DNA of 64,000 nt from Sphingomonas sp. Leaf34 (lineage in GTDB: Bacteria > Pseudomonadota > Alphaproteobacteria > Sphingomonadales > Sphingomonadaceae). Numbering within the stretch: position 1 is the stretch's first letter; the number at the start of each line of letters is the position of its first letter. The DNA is taken from assembly GCF_001421805.1 (NCBI RefSeq), contig NZ_LMLC01000002.1:248001-312000 (forward strand), read 5' to 3'. This document shows, in pieces, positions 8,868 to 18,612 of the stretch. The notes under the pieces are model-generated. The model had not been told where the DNA came from. It worked only from the letters and a program-made list of their open reading frames with translations, and did no database searches. The translations under genes and the position numbers were made by a program.

Positions 8868-10111
8868 CCTGTCGTCACGGTATCCGCAGGAAGATCCGGC
8901 GGAAGAAGTTGGGAAACCCGGCGAATCCGGATCGTCTGGCCAGATCCGAAGACCTGATAGCCGCGCGCTTCGAGTGCGGTCTTGAGCGCCGCCGGATCGC
9001 CGTCATAGGCGACGCGCATCAACGACACGCCACCGAGCGCGAGGCTCGTCGTCGCGGCCGAGCGGACGCCGGGGATTGCGCGAAGGGCTGCCTCCGTCGA
9101 GGACACCGCGGTCGCGGCCGGCGTGTCGAACTGGACGATGACCGAAATCCCCTCACCGCCGGTCAGTACCGCAGTGTTGGCGTCTGCGGTCTCGTCGGTC
9201 GGCAGGTCCTCGATCACCGCCGCCTCGGGGGCCGGTGGTGGCGACAGGCTATAGTCGACGCGCAGCGACCCGTTGCGCCGCGCCTGCTGGTACAGGTCGT
9301 CGATCCGCTTCACGCCGGTATCGAGCAGTTGCGCGATGCCATCCGACGTGCCGACACGCAGCGTGAAGCTGCCAATCAGGTCGTTGTCGGGGCCGTGGCG
9401 CGCTTCGAACACACCGATCACCGGACCGCCGGGCCATTGGCGATAGAGCTTCACGACCGGCATCAGCACGTCGCTCGCGCCATATTGGTCGAGGATCGTC
9501 CGCCACCAGCCGCGCCCGGGGCGCTGCGTCTGGCCGACGTTGAGCAGGAGCGCGTCGGGACCGGAGCCCGACGGGCGGACGTAATCGATGCTGCTGTTGC
9601 CGGTGCGATAGCGCGCCCAGGCCTGCTGCCACTGCGTGCTTTGCTCGAACGCCTGGCCGACGCCGCCCGACCACTGGATCGGGATGACCAGCATCGGCTG
9701 CGAACGATCGGCATAGGTCGATATGCCGAGGATCGATCCGGCGCGGGTGCGGTCGAACAGCACGCCGAGCTTGGCGATATAGCGGTCCGGGCCGATCTGT
9801 TCGTTCTCGACGACGATGCCGGACACGAGCGAATCGAGCGTGCCATCGGAGACGAGGCCACCACCGCCACCCAACCGGTTCGACAATTGCACCCATGCCT
9901 TGCGCTGGGCGAGCCGCCATCCGGCATAACGCGCGGCGTCGGCGGTCTTGCCGGCGACGTCGACCGTGACGCCGCTCACCTCATAGGCGCTGCCGCTGTC
10001 GACCGGCGCGGCGCCGCGGCTGCCGCCCTCGATCTGCGCAAGCACGGCTCCACCGCTCAACAAGAGGGCGGCGCCAGCAAGCGCTGTGGGAAGGGCACGA
10101 ATACGGATCAC
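8864..10111 (-). CDS. Exported DUF2066-like protein
   Basis: A protein of about 415 residues with a signal peptide ([21 protein letters not shown]). The GTG at 10111 is chosen because AAAAGG lies upstream and because a longer frame would run through the purM promoter. The N-terminal half ([22 protein letters not shown] onward) resembles DUF2066 proteins, which are periplasmic and of unknown function. The C-terminal 110 residues have a ferredoxin-like or heavy-metal-associated look ([18 protein letters not shown]), without a CxxC pair. It is coupled to hdaA through a GTGA overlap, so it may simply be co-expressed. Confidence 0.7.
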   Translation of the reverse strand: MIRIRALPTALAGAALLLSGGAVLAQIEGGSRGAAPVDSGSAYEVSGVTVDVAGKTADAARYAGWRLAQRKAWVQLSNRLGGGGGLVSDGTLDSLVSGIVVENEQIGPDRYIAKLGVLFDRTRAGSILGISTYADRSQPMLVIPIQWSGGVGQAFEQSTQWQQAWARYRTGNSSIDYVRPSGSGPDALLLNVGQTQRPGRGWWRTILDQYGASDVLMPVVKLYRQWPGGPVIGVFEARHGPDNDLIGSFTLRVGTSDGIAQLLDTGVKRIDDLYQQARRNGSLRVDYSLSPPPAPEAAVIEDLPTDETADANTAVLTGGEGISVIVQFDTPAATAVSSTEAALRAIPGVRSAATTSLALGGVSLMRVAYDGDPAALKTALEARGYQVFGSGQTIRIRRVSQLLPPDLPADTVTTG

Positions 10112-10172
10112 GCGGGCCTTTTGGCGAAGCAGACGTGGAAATCCAAGCGCGATGTGGCTAGCAGCACCGATC

Positions 10173-11309
10173 ATGACCGATACGCCAGACTCCGCCACCC
10201 CCGCTTCGGGCCCTTACACCCCCACTTCGGGCCCTTATACTTACGCCCAGGCTGGCGTTTCGATCGCCGCGGGTAACGCGCTGGTGCGCGCGATCGCGCC
10301 GCTCGCGCGCTCGACGCGGCGACCGGGGGCGGACGCCGACCTCGGCGGGTTCGGCGGCATGTTCGACCTGAAGGCGGCGGGGTTTGTCGATCCGCTGCTG
10401 GTGGCGGCGAACGATGGCGTCGGCACCAAGCTGAAGCTGGCGATCGAATGGGACCGGCATGAAGGCGTCGGCGTCGACCTGGTCGCGATGTGCGTCAACG
10501 ACCTGATCGTGCAGGGTGCCGAGCCGCTGTTTTTCCTCGATTATTACGCCAGCGGCAAGCTCGATGCGACGGTCGCCGAGCGCGTCGTCGCTTCGATCGC
10601 CGAGGGCTGCAAGACCGCCGGCTGCGCGCTGATCGGTGGCGAGACCGCCGAGATGCCGGGCATGTATGCGGACGGCGATTATGATCTGGCGGGCTTCTGC
10701 GTCGGCGCGGTCGAGCGGACGAACGTGCTGACCGGGCGTGAGATCGCGGCGGGCGACGTCATGCTCGGGCTCGCCTCGTCGGGGGTGCATTCGAACGGTT
10801 TCTCGCTGGTTCGTGGGCTGGCGACGGACCGCGGGTGGAAGCTCGATCGTCCGGCGTTGTTCGATCAGGACCGGTTGCTGATCGATCATTTGATGGCGCC
10901 GACTCGCATCTATGTCGCCAGCCTGCTGCCATTGCTGCGCGAGCGGCGGATCAAGGGGCTGGCGCACATCACGGGCGGCGGCCTGCTCGAGAACATTCCG
11001 CGCGTGCTGCCCGAGGGCGTGCATGCGGTGGTCGATGCGGATGCGTGGGAGCAGTCGCGGCTGATGGCGTTCCTGCAGGCGCAGGGCGCGATCGAGCCGG
11101 AGGAGATGGCGCGCACGTTCAACTGCGGGATCGGCATGGTCGTGATCGTCAGCGCCGACGAGGCCGAGGCGGTGACCGCCGCGCTCGAAGCTGCGAACGA
11201 GACGGTGTTCACGATCGGGTCGATCGAAGCCGGCGCGCATGGCTGCACCGTGCGCGGCTCGGCCGGTACGTGGAGCGCACGCGAAAACTGGACCGCTACG
11301 CATGGCTGA
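10173..11309 (+). CDS. purM: Phosphoribosylformylglycinamidine cyclo-ligase (AIR synthetase)
   Basis: A 378-residue enzyme closing the imidazole ring to give AIR in purine synthesis, using ATP. Motifs include GVGTKLKLA (P-loop-like Gly-rich segment), the central [17 protein letters not shown] and [14 protein letters not shown]. The family core starts at [14 protein letters not shown]. Ahead of it the ATG at 10173 adds a Pro/Ser/Thr leader with a 21-bp tandem duplication encoding ASGPYTP then TSGPYTY. The final eight bases overlap purN, as expected for a purMN operon. Confidence 0.96.
   Translation: MTDTPDSATPASGPYTPTSGPYTYAQAGVSIAAGNALVRAIAPLARSTRRPGADADLGGFGGMFDLKAAGFVDPLLVAANDGVGTKLKLAIEWDRHEGVGVDLVAMCVNDLIVQGAEPLFFLDYYASGKLDATVAERVVASIAEGCKTAGCALIGGETAEMPGMYADGDYDLAGFCVGAVERTNVLTGREIAAGDVMLGLASSGVHSNGFSLVRGLATDRGWKLDRPALFDQDRLLIDHLMAPTRIYVASLLPLLRERRIKGLAHITGGGLLENIPRVLPEGVHAVVDADAWEQSRLMAFLQAQGAIEPEEMARTFNCGIGMVVIVSADEAEAVTAALEAANETVFTIGSIEAGAHGCTVRGSAGTWSARENWTATHG
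10203..10236 (+). repeat. 21-bp tandem duplication in the purM leader
   Basis: The 13-mer CTTCGGGCCCTTA occurs at 10203-10215 and again at 10224-10236, a period of 21 bases or seven codons. It lengthens the N-terminus of PurM ahead of the conserved fold without a frame change. It looks like a replication-slippage product in a tolerant region. Confidence 0.8.
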
Positions 11310-11874
11310 CAAGACGCGCGTCGGCGTGCTCATCTCCGGGCGCGGATCGAACATGATGGCGCTGGTCGAAGCGTCGCGCGCGGCCGACTGCCCCTATGCG
11401 ATCGCGCTGGTCGCCTCGGACAAACCCGATGCGGCCGGACTCGAATGGGCGAGGGCGCAGGGGCTGGCGACGTTCGCGCTGTCGCCCAATGGGCTCGGCA
11501 AGCCCGCCTACGAGGCGGCGATCGATGCGGCGCTGCGCGAGGCTGGCGTCGAGGTGATCGCGCTGGCGGGCTATATGCGGTTGCTGTCCGACGGCTTCGT
11601 CGCCGCGTGGCGCGATCGGATCGTCAATATCCATCCGTCGCTGCTCCCCGAGTACAAGGGGCTCGATACGCACGCGCGGGCGATCGCGGCGGGCGATGCG
11701 GTAGGCGGCTGCTCGGTGCATGTCGTGACCGAGGAACTGGATGGCGGAGTCGTGCTGGGCCAAGCGGAGGTCCCGATCCTTGCTGGCGACGATGCGGATA
11801 CGCTTGCGGAGCGCGTGCTGGCGGCCGAACATGCATTGTACCCTAAGATCTTGGCGGAGTTCGTGACGCGATGA
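11302..11874 (+). CDS. purN: Phosphoribosylglycinamide formyltransferase
   Basis: A 190-residue enzyme that transfers formyl from 10-formyl-THF to GAR in purine synthesis. The phosphate-binding loop [12 protein letters not shown] is near residue 11. The catalytic set is in [16 protein letters not shown] (Asn, His) and VTEELDGG (Asp), all intact. The start overlaps purM by eight bases and the stop forms ATGA with the next gene, so purM-purN and two small genes appear to be one unit. Confidence 0.96.
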   Translation: MADKTRVGVLISGRGSNMMALVEASRAADCPYAIALVASDKPDAAGLEWARAQGLATFALSPNGLGKPAYEAAIDAALREAGVEVIALAGYMRLLSDGFVAAWRDRIVNIHPSLLPEYKGLDTHARAIAAGDAVGGCSVHVVTEELDGGVVLGQAEVPILAGDDADTLAERVLAAEHALYPKILAEFVTR

Positions 11875-12236
11875 CCGATATGTCCCCCCTCGACCGCGTC
11901 CGCGCGGCTGCGCTCGCGCTGCCCGAGACCGAGGAAACCGTCTCGCACGGCCAGCCGACCTTCTTCGTCGCGGGCAAGCAGTTCGCGCAGTTCCGCGCCG
12001 ACCATCACGGCGATGGGCTGACTATGGTATGCGTGAAGACCGGTGGCAGCGACGAACAGGCGATGCTGATCGAGGCAAACCCCGCGGTCTATTCGAGCCC
12101 CGCCTATCTTGGCGCGTCCGGCTGGGTCGGCATGACGCTCACCGGCGATCCCGACTGGGCGCTGGTCGAGGACCGGATCGCGCGGAGTTGGGAACTGGCG
12201 GCCCCTGCCCGCCTGCTCGAAGCCGGCGGACGATGA
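11871..12236 (+). CDS. MmcQ/YjbR-family protein
   Basis: A 121-residue protein of the MmcQ/YjbR family, a CyaY-like fold often labelled DNA-binding without firm evidence. Family signatures are the start ALALPETEETVSHGQPTF, a central DGLTMVCVK stretch and GWVGMTLTGDPDWALVEDRI, followed by a helix with SWELAAP. It is linked by ATGA overlaps to purN before it and to the membrane protein after it. No link to purine metabolism is evident. Confidence 0.85.
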   Translation: MTDMSPLDRVRAAALALPETEETVSHGQPTFFVAGKQFAQFRADHHGDGLTMVCVKTGGSDEQAMLIEANPAVYSSPAYLGASGWVGMTLTGDPDWALVEDRIARSWELAAPARLLEAGGR

Positions 12237-12844
12237 GCAGCGAGACTCCGACCGAGCGCCGCGAAGCCGCCGCCACGCGCCGGCGCTGGGTGACGCTGGC
12301 CGAGGTCGTCGCGGTGGCGGGTGTCTTGATCGCGGCGCTGACGCTGTGGACGAACTGGTCCGAACATCGCGCCGCCGAGGCCGACAAGATCGCGGCACAG
12401 TCGAGCGAAGCACGCGAGCGGACGAAGATCGATCTCTCGGCGATCGTGCAGGATGGCGGCGACACTCTGTTGCTGAAGGATGCGCGGCACGATCTTCAGG
12501 ATGTGACGATCACCTTCCCGCGCGCGCTCGGCGTATCGCCGCAGCGGCCGCCGGCGGAACCGGTCATCGAAAAATCGTGGTTCTTGAAACCGCTTCTGAA
12601 GCTAACCGATGGTGGCGCTGACAATCGATCAGGACGCTTGCCGGTTCTCGTCAGCCTCCACTATTTCGATGGCGACACGACCCGCTCGGCGAGCGGGATC
12701 TACGACGTGATCTGGAAAACCGAAGCCGGGTCGATACCCTTTGCGGGTCGGTCATTGAAGCTCGAAGGTTTGCGCGTTCGCCAGCGCGGTGGCGATCAGG
12801 CCAAGATCGACGCGATCTGGGCGCGGGAGAAGCCGGCGGTTTGA
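12233..12844 (+). CDS. Single-pass membrane protein of unknown function
   Basis: A 203-residue protein I do not recognise. Residues 1-20 are charged and Arg-rich, residues about 21-42 form one hydrophobic helix (TLAEVVAVAGVLIAALTLWT), and a short charged coiled region follows (HRAAEADKIAAQSSEARERT). The remaining 130 residues look like a beta-rich globular domain, presumably outside the cytoplasm. It ends the purM-purN coupled series through an ATGA overlap with the MmcQ gene. Confidence 0.7.
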   Translation: MSSETPTERREAAATRRRWVTLAEVVAVAGVLIAALTLWTNWSEHRAAEADKIAAQSSEARERTKIDLSAIVQDGGDTLLLKDARHDLQDVTITFPRALGVSPQRPPAEPVIEKSWFLKPLLKLTDGGADNRSGRLPVLVSLHYFDGDTTRSASGIYDVIWKTEAGSIPFAGRSLKLEGLRVRQRGGDQAKIDAIWAREKPAV

Positions 12845-12863
12845 TCGATCACCCTCCTGTGGG

Positions 12864-12970
12864 ACCACCCCGGCGAAGGCCGGGGCCCAATAGGGGGACG
12901 ATGCCAACGGAGTACGGCGCGCCGTCACGACGGCCTTGCCAATTGGCCCCCGGCCTTCGCCGGGGTGGTG
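12864..12970. repeat. Intergenic hairpin-pair element, CCCCGGC family
   Basis: A 107-bp element between converging genes. The left arm is CCACCCCGGCGAAGGCCGGGG and the right arm its near-complement. Each arm is a stem-loop of CCCCGGC paired with GCCGGGG; the left loop is GAAG and the right reads CTTC. The roughly 50-bp core includes TTGCCAATTGG, which recurs inverted in the copy near 21962. Further copies are at 21939-22054 and 51009-51116. Confidence 0.8.
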
Positions 12971-13004
12971 GTAGTTGCGCCGGACTGCGTGTCATCTGAG
13001 CAGC

Positions 13005-13523
13005 TCAAACCGAGCGCGCGTAGACCGGGTCTTCGTGGAGCGTGGTGCCGACCGTGAACTGGCGCGCGCCAATCACCGCGAACCCGTGACGGTCGTAGAA
13101 GGCGCGAGCGCGCGTGTTGCCTTCCCACACGCCGAGCAGGACTCGGTTGCGGCCGGCGGCAGCGGCAGCCTCCAGCGCCTGCGTCATCAGCGCGGCGCCG
13201 AGGCCGGTGCCGTGCGCCTGCTTCATCAGGTAGATGCGGCGGAGTTCGATATCGGCGGGGCCGATCGGAACCGGAAAGTCCGGCGCGGTCAGCACGGTGT
13301 AGCCGATCGGCGCGTGGCCGGGCTCCTGCTCCGCGATGGTGACGATCGTCGCGGGATCGTCGAGCCACGCCTCGAACGTGGCGATGTTGTTCTTCGTCGT
13401 GCAGTGGGCGACGATGTCGGCCCCGGTCAGCACGGTCGCATAGGTATCGAGAAACGTGGCGGATGCGACGAGCGACAGCGCGGGCGCATCGCCCGGGTTT
13501 GCGCGTCGCATCCGCCAGGTCAT
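13005..13523 (-). CDS. GNAT-family N-acetyltransferase
   Basis: A 172-residue acetyl-CoA-dependent acetyltransferase. It begins [16 protein letters not shown], typical of the family's first strand and helix. The acetyl-CoA pyrophosphate loop is QAHGTGLGAALM (about residues 102-113), and NTRARAFYDRHGFAVIG is the usual C-terminal strand-helix. The substrate is unknown. Its ATG overlaps the ndk stop by one base (TGATG). Confidence 0.87.
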   Translation of the reverse strand: MTWRMRRANPGDAPALSLVASATFLDTYATVLTGADIVAHCTTKNNIATFEAWLDDPATIVTIAEQEPGHAPIGYTVLTAPDFPVPIGPADIELRRIYLMKQAHGTGLGAALMTQALEAAAAAGRNRVLLGVWEGNTRARAFYDRHGFAVIGARQFTVGTTLHEDPVYARSV

Positions 13524-13945
13524 CAGCCGACGATTTCTTCGGGCTTGAAGAAGTAGGCGATCTCGATTTCGGCATTCTCGTCCGAATCCGACCCATGTAC
13601 CGAGTTCGCCTCGATCGACTCGGCCAGTTCCTTGCGGATCGTGCCGGGCTCCGCGTTGGCGGGGTTGGTGGCGCCCATGATGTCGCGGTTGCGCTGCATC
13701 GCGTTCTCGCCTTCGAGAACCTGGACCACGACCGGGCCCGAGATCATGAACGAGACGAGCTCGCCGAAGAACGGACGCTCCTTGTGGACCGCATAGAAGC
13801 CCTCGGCCTGCTCGCGGGTCATCTGGATGCGCTTCGAAGCGACGACGCGCAGGCCGGCTTCCTCGAGCATCTTGGTGACCGCACCGGTCAGGTTGCGGCG
13901 GGTTGCGTCGGGCTTGATGATCGAAAAGGTACGGTTCGCGGCCAT
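13523..13945 (-). CDS. ndk: Nucleoside diphosphate kinase
   Basis: A 140-residue enzyme that balances NTP and dNTP pools by phosphate transfer through a histidine. The active site NSVHGSDS places the phospho-His at residue 117. The N-terminus [14 protein letters not shown] is canonical. I start it at the ATG (13945); an upstream GTG adds only three residues and is too close to the AGGAG site. Confidence 0.97.
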   Translation of the reverse strand: MAANRTFSIIKPDATRRNLTGAVTKMLEEAGLRVVASKRIQMTREQAEGFYAVHKERPFFGELVSFMISGPVVVQVLEGENAMQRNRDIMGATNPANAEPGTIRKELAESIEANSVHGSDSDENAEIEIAYFFKPEEIVG

Positions 13946-14017
13946 GATGGTCACGGGCTCCTGTGTTGACGGTAATAGGATGCGCGGCGCTTAGGCGCGG
14001 ATCGGTCCTAAAGCAAC

Positions 14018-14455
14018 CTATGCGGCCTGTTCCCACTTCCCGGACTCGGACTGCTTCCAGTAGCGGCGCTCGACTCCGTCGCGGTCGGCGAGGGCTTTCC
14101 AGGCGAGGCGGGCCTCGCGGATCGCGTCGTCGTCGAAGAAGTGGAACGCGCGGTCGAAGGTTAGGGCATCGTCGCGCCATTGGCCGTCGACGATCGCGAC
14201 GTTGCGCGCGGCGTTGGCGGGCGTGATGTCGGCGGCGATGAGGATCGGCTGGACGGAGTCGTCGCCAGCACCCGCCTGCGCATGCGGGAGGAAGCTTTCG
14301 GGCGCATAGGACCAGAGCAGCCGGTCGAGCGTGGTACGCTGCGCCTCGGGTTCGGCGACGATCAGCAGGCGTCCGCCGCTTGAAACGACGCGCTCGGCAA
14401 TCCGCGGGAGGACCCGGTCGAGCGGGCTGGTGAGGTGGTAGAAATCGACCTGCAT
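14018..14455 (-). CDS. holC: DNA polymerase III chi subunit
   Basis: A 145-residue accessory subunit that links the clamp loader to single-strand binding protein at the replication fork. It begins MQVDFYHLTSPLDRVLPRIAE and contains RLLWSYAPESFLPHA, both typical of HolC. The frame open further upstream enters an intergenic repeat, so the ATG at 14455 is preferred. It follows pepA on the same strand, as holC also follows pepA in E. coli. Confidence 0.93.
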   Translation of the reverse strand: MQVDFYHLTSPLDRVLPRIAERVVSSGGRLLIVAEPEAQRTTLDRLLWSYAPESFLPHAQAGAGDDSVQPILIAADITPANAARNVAIVDGQWRDDALTFDRAFHFFDDDAIREARLAWKALADRDGVERRYWKQSESGKWEQAA

Positions 14456-14470
14456 ACGCCCCCCCTTAGC

Positions 14471-14597
14471 ATTCCTCCCCCGCCAGGGGGAGGTGGCGCG
14501 GTGCAACCGCGACGGAGGGGGAGGATACGCAACGCCTGCTCCGTGTCCTCCCCCTCCGTCAGCCTATGGCTGCCACCTTCCCCTGGCGGGGGAGGAT
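14471..14597. repeat. Intergenic inverted-repeat element, CCTCCCCC-tetraloop family
   Basis: A 127-bp near-copy of the elements at 4381-4504 and 36197-36320, here in the pepA-holC gap. The left module is CCTCCCCC-GCCA-GGGGGAGG and the right ends in CTGGCGGGGGAGGAT. The core has a second inverted pair (GACGGAGGGGGAGGA against TCCTCCCCCTCCGTC). The downstream edge reads GATCGGAAG, also found beside the 36-kb copy. Confidence 0.75.
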
Positions 14598-14604
14598 CGG
14601 AAGG

Positions 14605-16080
14605 TCAGCTCTCGAAATTGTCCGCGACGAATTGGTCGAGAAGACGCACGCCGTAGCCGGTCGCGCCCTTGTCGTGGTTCGTGCCCGGCTTGTCCGACCA
14701 GACCATGCCGGCGATGTCGAGATGCGCCCACTTCACGCCTTCGTCGACGAAGCGCTTGATGAACTGCGCCGCGGTGATCGAACCGGCGCCGCGCGGGCCG
14801 ACGTTCTTCATGTCGGCGATTGGCGAGTCGATCAGCTTGTCATAGGCGGGCGACAGCGGAAAGCGCCAGAGCGTGTCGCCGGTGGCCTTGCCCGCCGCGA
14901 TCAGCTGATCGGCGAGTGCGTCGTCATTGGCGAAGATGCCGCCATTCTCGGTCCCGAGCGCGACGATCATCGCGCCGGTCAGCGTGGCGAGATCGACGAT
15001 CGTCGTCGGCTTGTGCGCCTGCTGCACCCAGGTGACGCAGTCGCAGAGCACGAGGCGCCCCTCGGCGTCGGTGTTGAGCACCTCGATCGTCTGGCCCGAC
15101 ATCGAGGTGATGACGTCGCTCGGGCGCAGCGCGGCGCCGTCGGGCATGTTCTCGACCAGGCCCATCACGCCGACGACGTTGGCCTTGGCCTTCCGCGAGG
15201 CGATCGCCTTCATCGCGCCCGCGACCGCGCCGGCACCGCCCATGTCCCACTTCATGTCTTCCATGCCCGCGCCGGGCTTGATCGAGATGCCGCCCGAATC
15301 GAACGTCACGCCCTTGCCGACGAACGCGAGCGTCGGCGCATCGGCGCCTGCCCCGTTCCACTTGAGCGCGAGGATGCGCGCCTCACGCCGCGAACCCTGG
15401 CTGACGCCGAGCAGCGAGCCCATGCCGAGCTCGGTCATCTGCGCCTCGTCGAGCACGGTGATCTCGAGCCCGAGCCCCTCGACCTCCTTGGTCACCTTCT
15501 CGACGAAGCTCTCGGGATACACGACGTTCGGCGGCGACGTGACGAGCCAGCGCGTCAGGTCGAGACCACCGGTAACCGCGGCCTGCTCGGCCCAGGCGGC
15601 ATCGGTGCCCTCGGGTGCGCCGACGATGGTGATCTCGGTCAGCGTCGGCTTCGACTTGTCGGCGAGCTTGGTGCGGTACGTATCGTACCGCCATGCACGC
15701 TGCACGGCAGCGGCAGCGAGGCGCGCGGCGACTTCTGCGGTCGGCGTAGCGCCGGCAGACAGGTCCACCGTGACGGCGGTCGCCCCCGACGTCAGCAGGC
15801 GTGCGGTGATCGCCCCCCCGGCCTTCTCCCAGTCGGCATTCTCCCCGGCGCCCACGCCGACGAGCAGAACCTGGCGAACCGCGCTGTCGACCGGCACGAA
15901 CAGCTCGACGACCGAGCCCGCTTCGCCTGCGAAGCGCGCCGCACCGGCTGCGCGCGTCGCGATCGCCTCGACATCGCCACCGATCGCGCTCCACGTCACC
16001 TGCGATACGCCGTCCTTCGCGACCGGGATGGCGAGGATTGGTGCATTGGTGGGGACGGTGGAGGCGAAGACGATCTGCAT
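14605..16080 (-). CDS. pepA: Leucyl aminopeptidase (M17)
   Basis: A 491-residue cytosolic metallo-aminopeptidase removing N-terminal residues from peptides. The family signature NTDAEGRLVLCD is intact and the metal-binding segment GKGVTFDSGGISIKP is upstream of it. The N-terminal macro-like domain precedes the catalytic half, as usual for M17. The ATG at 16080 has GAGGG seven bases before it. It is divergent from lptD across about 140 bp. Confidence 0.96.
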   Translation of the reverse strand: MQIVFASTVPTNAPILAIPVAKDGVSQVTWSAIGGDVEAIATRAAGAARFAGEAGSVVELFVPVDSAVRQVLLVGVGAGENADWEKAGGAITARLLTSGATAVTVDLSAGATPTAEVAARLAAAAVQRAWRYDTYRTKLADKSKPTLTEITIVGAPEGTDAAWAEQAAVTGGLDLTRWLVTSPPNVVYPESFVEKVTKEVEGLGLEITVLDEAQMTELGMGSLLGVSQGSRREARILALKWNGAGADAPTLAFVGKGVTFDSGGISIKPGAGMEDMKWDMGGAGAVAGAMKAIASRKAKANVVGVMGLVENMPDGAALRPSDVITSMSGQTIEVLNTDAEGRLVLCDCVTWVQQAHKPTTIVDLATLTGAMIVALGTENGGIFANDDALADQLIAAGKATGDTLWRFPLSPAYDKLIDSPIADMKNVGPRGAGSITAAQFIKRFVDEGVKWAHLDIAGMVWSDKPGTNHDKGATGYGVRLLDQFVADNFES

Positions 16081-16221
16081 GAAGAACCCTCGGGAAGCGT
16101 TTGAACGGATATAGCCCTTAAGTTGATGACGCGGGGCCGGCAAAGCAAGGTGGCCCCGGTATATGGTCGGTCAACGCACGGTGATTGCAGCGAAGCCCCG
16201 GTGATGCGATAGGCGGGCGAT

Positions 16222-18534
16222 ATGGCGGCAAACGGCTGCTCAATGCCAAAGGGGTTGGTTCGGATCGTGTTGCGTATCGACCTTTTGACGGGTTGCGCCT
16301 TTTCGCTCGCGCTGGCGACCGGACTGGCTGCGACCCCGGCTCTGGCCCAGGATTTCCAGAACCGCCCAGTCGCGCCACCGGTGCCCGACGCGCCCGTCGC
16401 CAACGCACCGACCGCGACTCCCGCCGAGGATCAGGTGCAGTTCAGCGCCAACGGCCTGGAATACGACACCAATACCGAGGTCGTGACCGCCACCGGCGAA
16501 GTCCGGATGTTTCGCCAGGGCGATCGCCTGCGCGCCGACAAGGTCGTGTGGAACCGCAAGACCGGCAAGGTGCTCGCGACGGGCAACATCGCGGTCACGA
16601 ACCCGCAGGGCGACATCGCCTATGGCGACGAGATCAACCTGACCGATTCGCTGAAGGACGGCGTGGTCGACAACATGCTCGTCGTGCTCGAGCAGGGCGG
16701 CCGGCTGGCGGCCAAGCAGGGCACGCGCGAAGCCGACGGCACCGTCAATCTGAAGAGCGCCGCCTACACGCCGTGCGGCGTCACGAACGCGGCGGGCTGC
16801 CCCAAGGAGCCGACGTGGAAGATCACCGCGGTTCGCGTCACCTACCGCCCCGAACGCAAGCGCATCTATTACTCCGGCGCGCGGCTGCACCTGTTCGGGC
16901 TGCCGAGCCTGCCGCTGCCCAAATTCTCCAATCCCGTCGGCGGCGGCAGCGACAGCGGCCTGCTTTCGCCCAACGGCGGGTATAGCCGGGTCAACGGCCT
17001 CGAAGTCAGCGTCCCCTATTACTGGAAGCTCGCCCCGAACCAGGGGCTGGTCATCACGCCGCACATCTACAGCAGCGTGCTCCCGATGGCGCAGGTGGAT
17101 TATTCCGCGCTCAGTTCGAAGGGTGCGTTCAGCGTCCGCGCCTATGCCACCGAAAGCCGTCGCAGCGACGATCTGACCACTGCGGTCCCGACCGACACCA
17201 GCATGGCGTTCCGCGGCTATATCGACGGGATGGCGCGCTACCAATTGTCGCCCAACTGGAGCGCGAGCGGTTCGCTCCGCCTGACGACCGACCGCACCTT
17301 CCTGCGCCGCTACGACATCTCGCGCGATGACCGGCTGCGCACCACCGCCAGCGTCGAGCGGATCGACGATACCAGCTATCTGGCGATCAGCGGCTGGTAT
17401 GCGCAGACGTTGCGTGTCAATGACAGCCAGGGCCAGCAGCCGATCGCGCTGCCCGAGATCGACTATCGCAAGCGGTTCGACGACGGCCTCGTCGGCGGCA
17501 GATTCCAGGTTCAGCTCAACACGCTCGCGCTCACGCGGACCGACGGGCAGGATACGCAGCGCGCGTTCGCCAGCCTGCAATGGGATCTGCGGCGCCTGAC
17601 CAACTGGGGGCAGGAAGTCACCTTCACCGGGTTTGCGCGCGGGGACCTGTACAACACCAACGACACGCTCGCGACGACCAACATCAGCTATCGCGGGCTC
17701 GAGGGCTTCCACCAGCGGGTCATCGGTGCGGCGGCGGTGGACGTGAAATGGCCGTTCATCGGCACGTTTCTCGGCGGTACGCAGCGGTTCACGCCGCGCG
17801 TCCAGCTCGTCGCCGCGCCGAAGGTCGCCAACCTCTCGCTGCCCAACGAGGATTCGCGCGCGGTCGATCTCGACGATACCAACCTGTTCTCGCTGAACCG
17901 GTTCGCCGGCTACGACCGGTTCGAGGATTCGTCGCGCGTCACCTATGGCGGTGAATGGGCGCTCGACCTGCCCGGCATCGCCTTCACCACCAATGTCGGC
18001 CAGAGCTACCGCGTCGACAAGCGGCCGACGATCCTGCCCGACGGCACCGGCCTCAGCGACCGGTTTTCCGACATCGTCGGCCGCAGCGAACTGCGCTTCC
18101 GCGACTTCGTCTCGATCGTCCACCGGTACCGGCTCGACAAGGACGGCTTTGCGATCCGCCGCAACGAACTCGACGCGACGATCGGCTCGCGCGCGACCTA
18201 TGTGCTGGTCGGCTACCTGAAACTGAACCGCAACATCGATCCGTCGATCGAGGATCTGCGCGATCGCGAGGAAGTGCGCGTCGCGGGCCGCGTGCAGTTT
18301 GCGCGGTTCTGGTCGGCGTTCGGCTCGGGCGTGGTCGATCTGACCAATACGGCCGAGGATCCGCTCTCGCGCAGCGACGGCTTCACGCCGATCCGCCATC
18401 GCCTCGGCATCCAGTATGAGGATGATTGCCTCCGGCTCGGCGGAACGTGGCGGCGCACGTACAACGACACCGGCGACGCGCGGAAGGGCAACAGCTTCCT
18501 GTTGACGCTGGCCTTCACCAATCTCGGCCGCTAA
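16222..18534 (+). CDS. lptD: LPS-assembly protein LptD
   Basis: A protein of about 770 residues that inserts lipopolysaccharide into the outer leaflet of the outer membrane. A signal peptide ends ATPALAQ. A Pro-rich linker leads to an OstA/LptA-like jelly roll (VQFSANGLEYDTNTEVVTA, then RADKVVWNRKTGKVLATG), and the remaining 550 residues are a beta barrel ending in an aromatic-poor LAFTNLGR. Two Cys in TPCGVTNAAGCPKEP fit plug or barrel disulfides. The start is uncertain: in-frame TTG and GTG codons lie after the ATG. It heads lptD-surA-pdxA-rsmA. Confidence 0.93.
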   Translation: MAANGCSMPKGLVRIVLRIDLLTGCAFSLALATGLAATPALAQDFQNRPVAPPVPDAPVANAPTATPAEDQVQFSANGLEYDTNTEVVTATGEVRMFRQGDRLRADKVVWNRKTGKVLATGNIAVTNPQGDIAYGDEINLTDSLKDGVVDNMLVVLEQGGRLAAKQGTREADGTVNLKSAAYTPCGVTNAAGCPKEPTWKITAVRVTYRPERKRIYYSGARLHLFGLPSLPLPKFSNPVGGGSDSGLLSPNGGYSRVNGLEVSVPYYWKLAPNQGLVITPHIYSSVLPMAQVDYSALSSKGAFSVRAYATESRRSDDLTTAVPTDTSMAFRGYIDGMARYQLSPNWSASGSLRLTTDRTFLRRYDISRDDRLRTTASVERIDDTSYLAISGWYAQTLRVNDSQGQQPIALPEIDYRKRFDDGLVGGRFQVQLNTLALTRTDGQDTQRAFASLQWDLRRLTNWGQEVTFTGFARGDLYNTNDTLATTNISYRGLEGFHQRVIGAAAVDVKWPFIGTFLGGTQRFTPRVQLVAAPKVANLSLPNEDSRAVDLDDTNLFSLNRFAGYDRFEDSSRVTYGGEWALDLPGIAFTTNVGQSYRVDKRPTILPDGTGLSDRFSDIVGRSELRFRDFVSIVHRYRLDKDGFAIRRNELDATIGSRATYVLVGYLKLNRNIDPSIEDLRDREEVRVAGRVQFARFWSAFGSGVVDLTNTAEDPLSRSDGFTPIRHRLGIQYEDDCLRLGGTWRRTYNDTGDARKGNSFLLTLAFTNLGR

Positions 18535-18612
18535 GCCCGCGTTCAGCTACTCTGGGGCAACCCACGCGGTATAGGTGCGGTCGCGGCAACGACGGCATGG
18601 ATCTGGCGTGTG

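Noticed and set aside
10203..10236. Tandem repeat in purM as a regulatory slip-site
   Set aside because: The unit is 21 bp, so changes in copy number keep the frame and only lengthen a non-conserved leader.
16240..18399. Long minus-strand frame antisense to lptD
   Set aside because: Same reason: Arg/Ala/Asp-rich mirror of a real gene with no start context.
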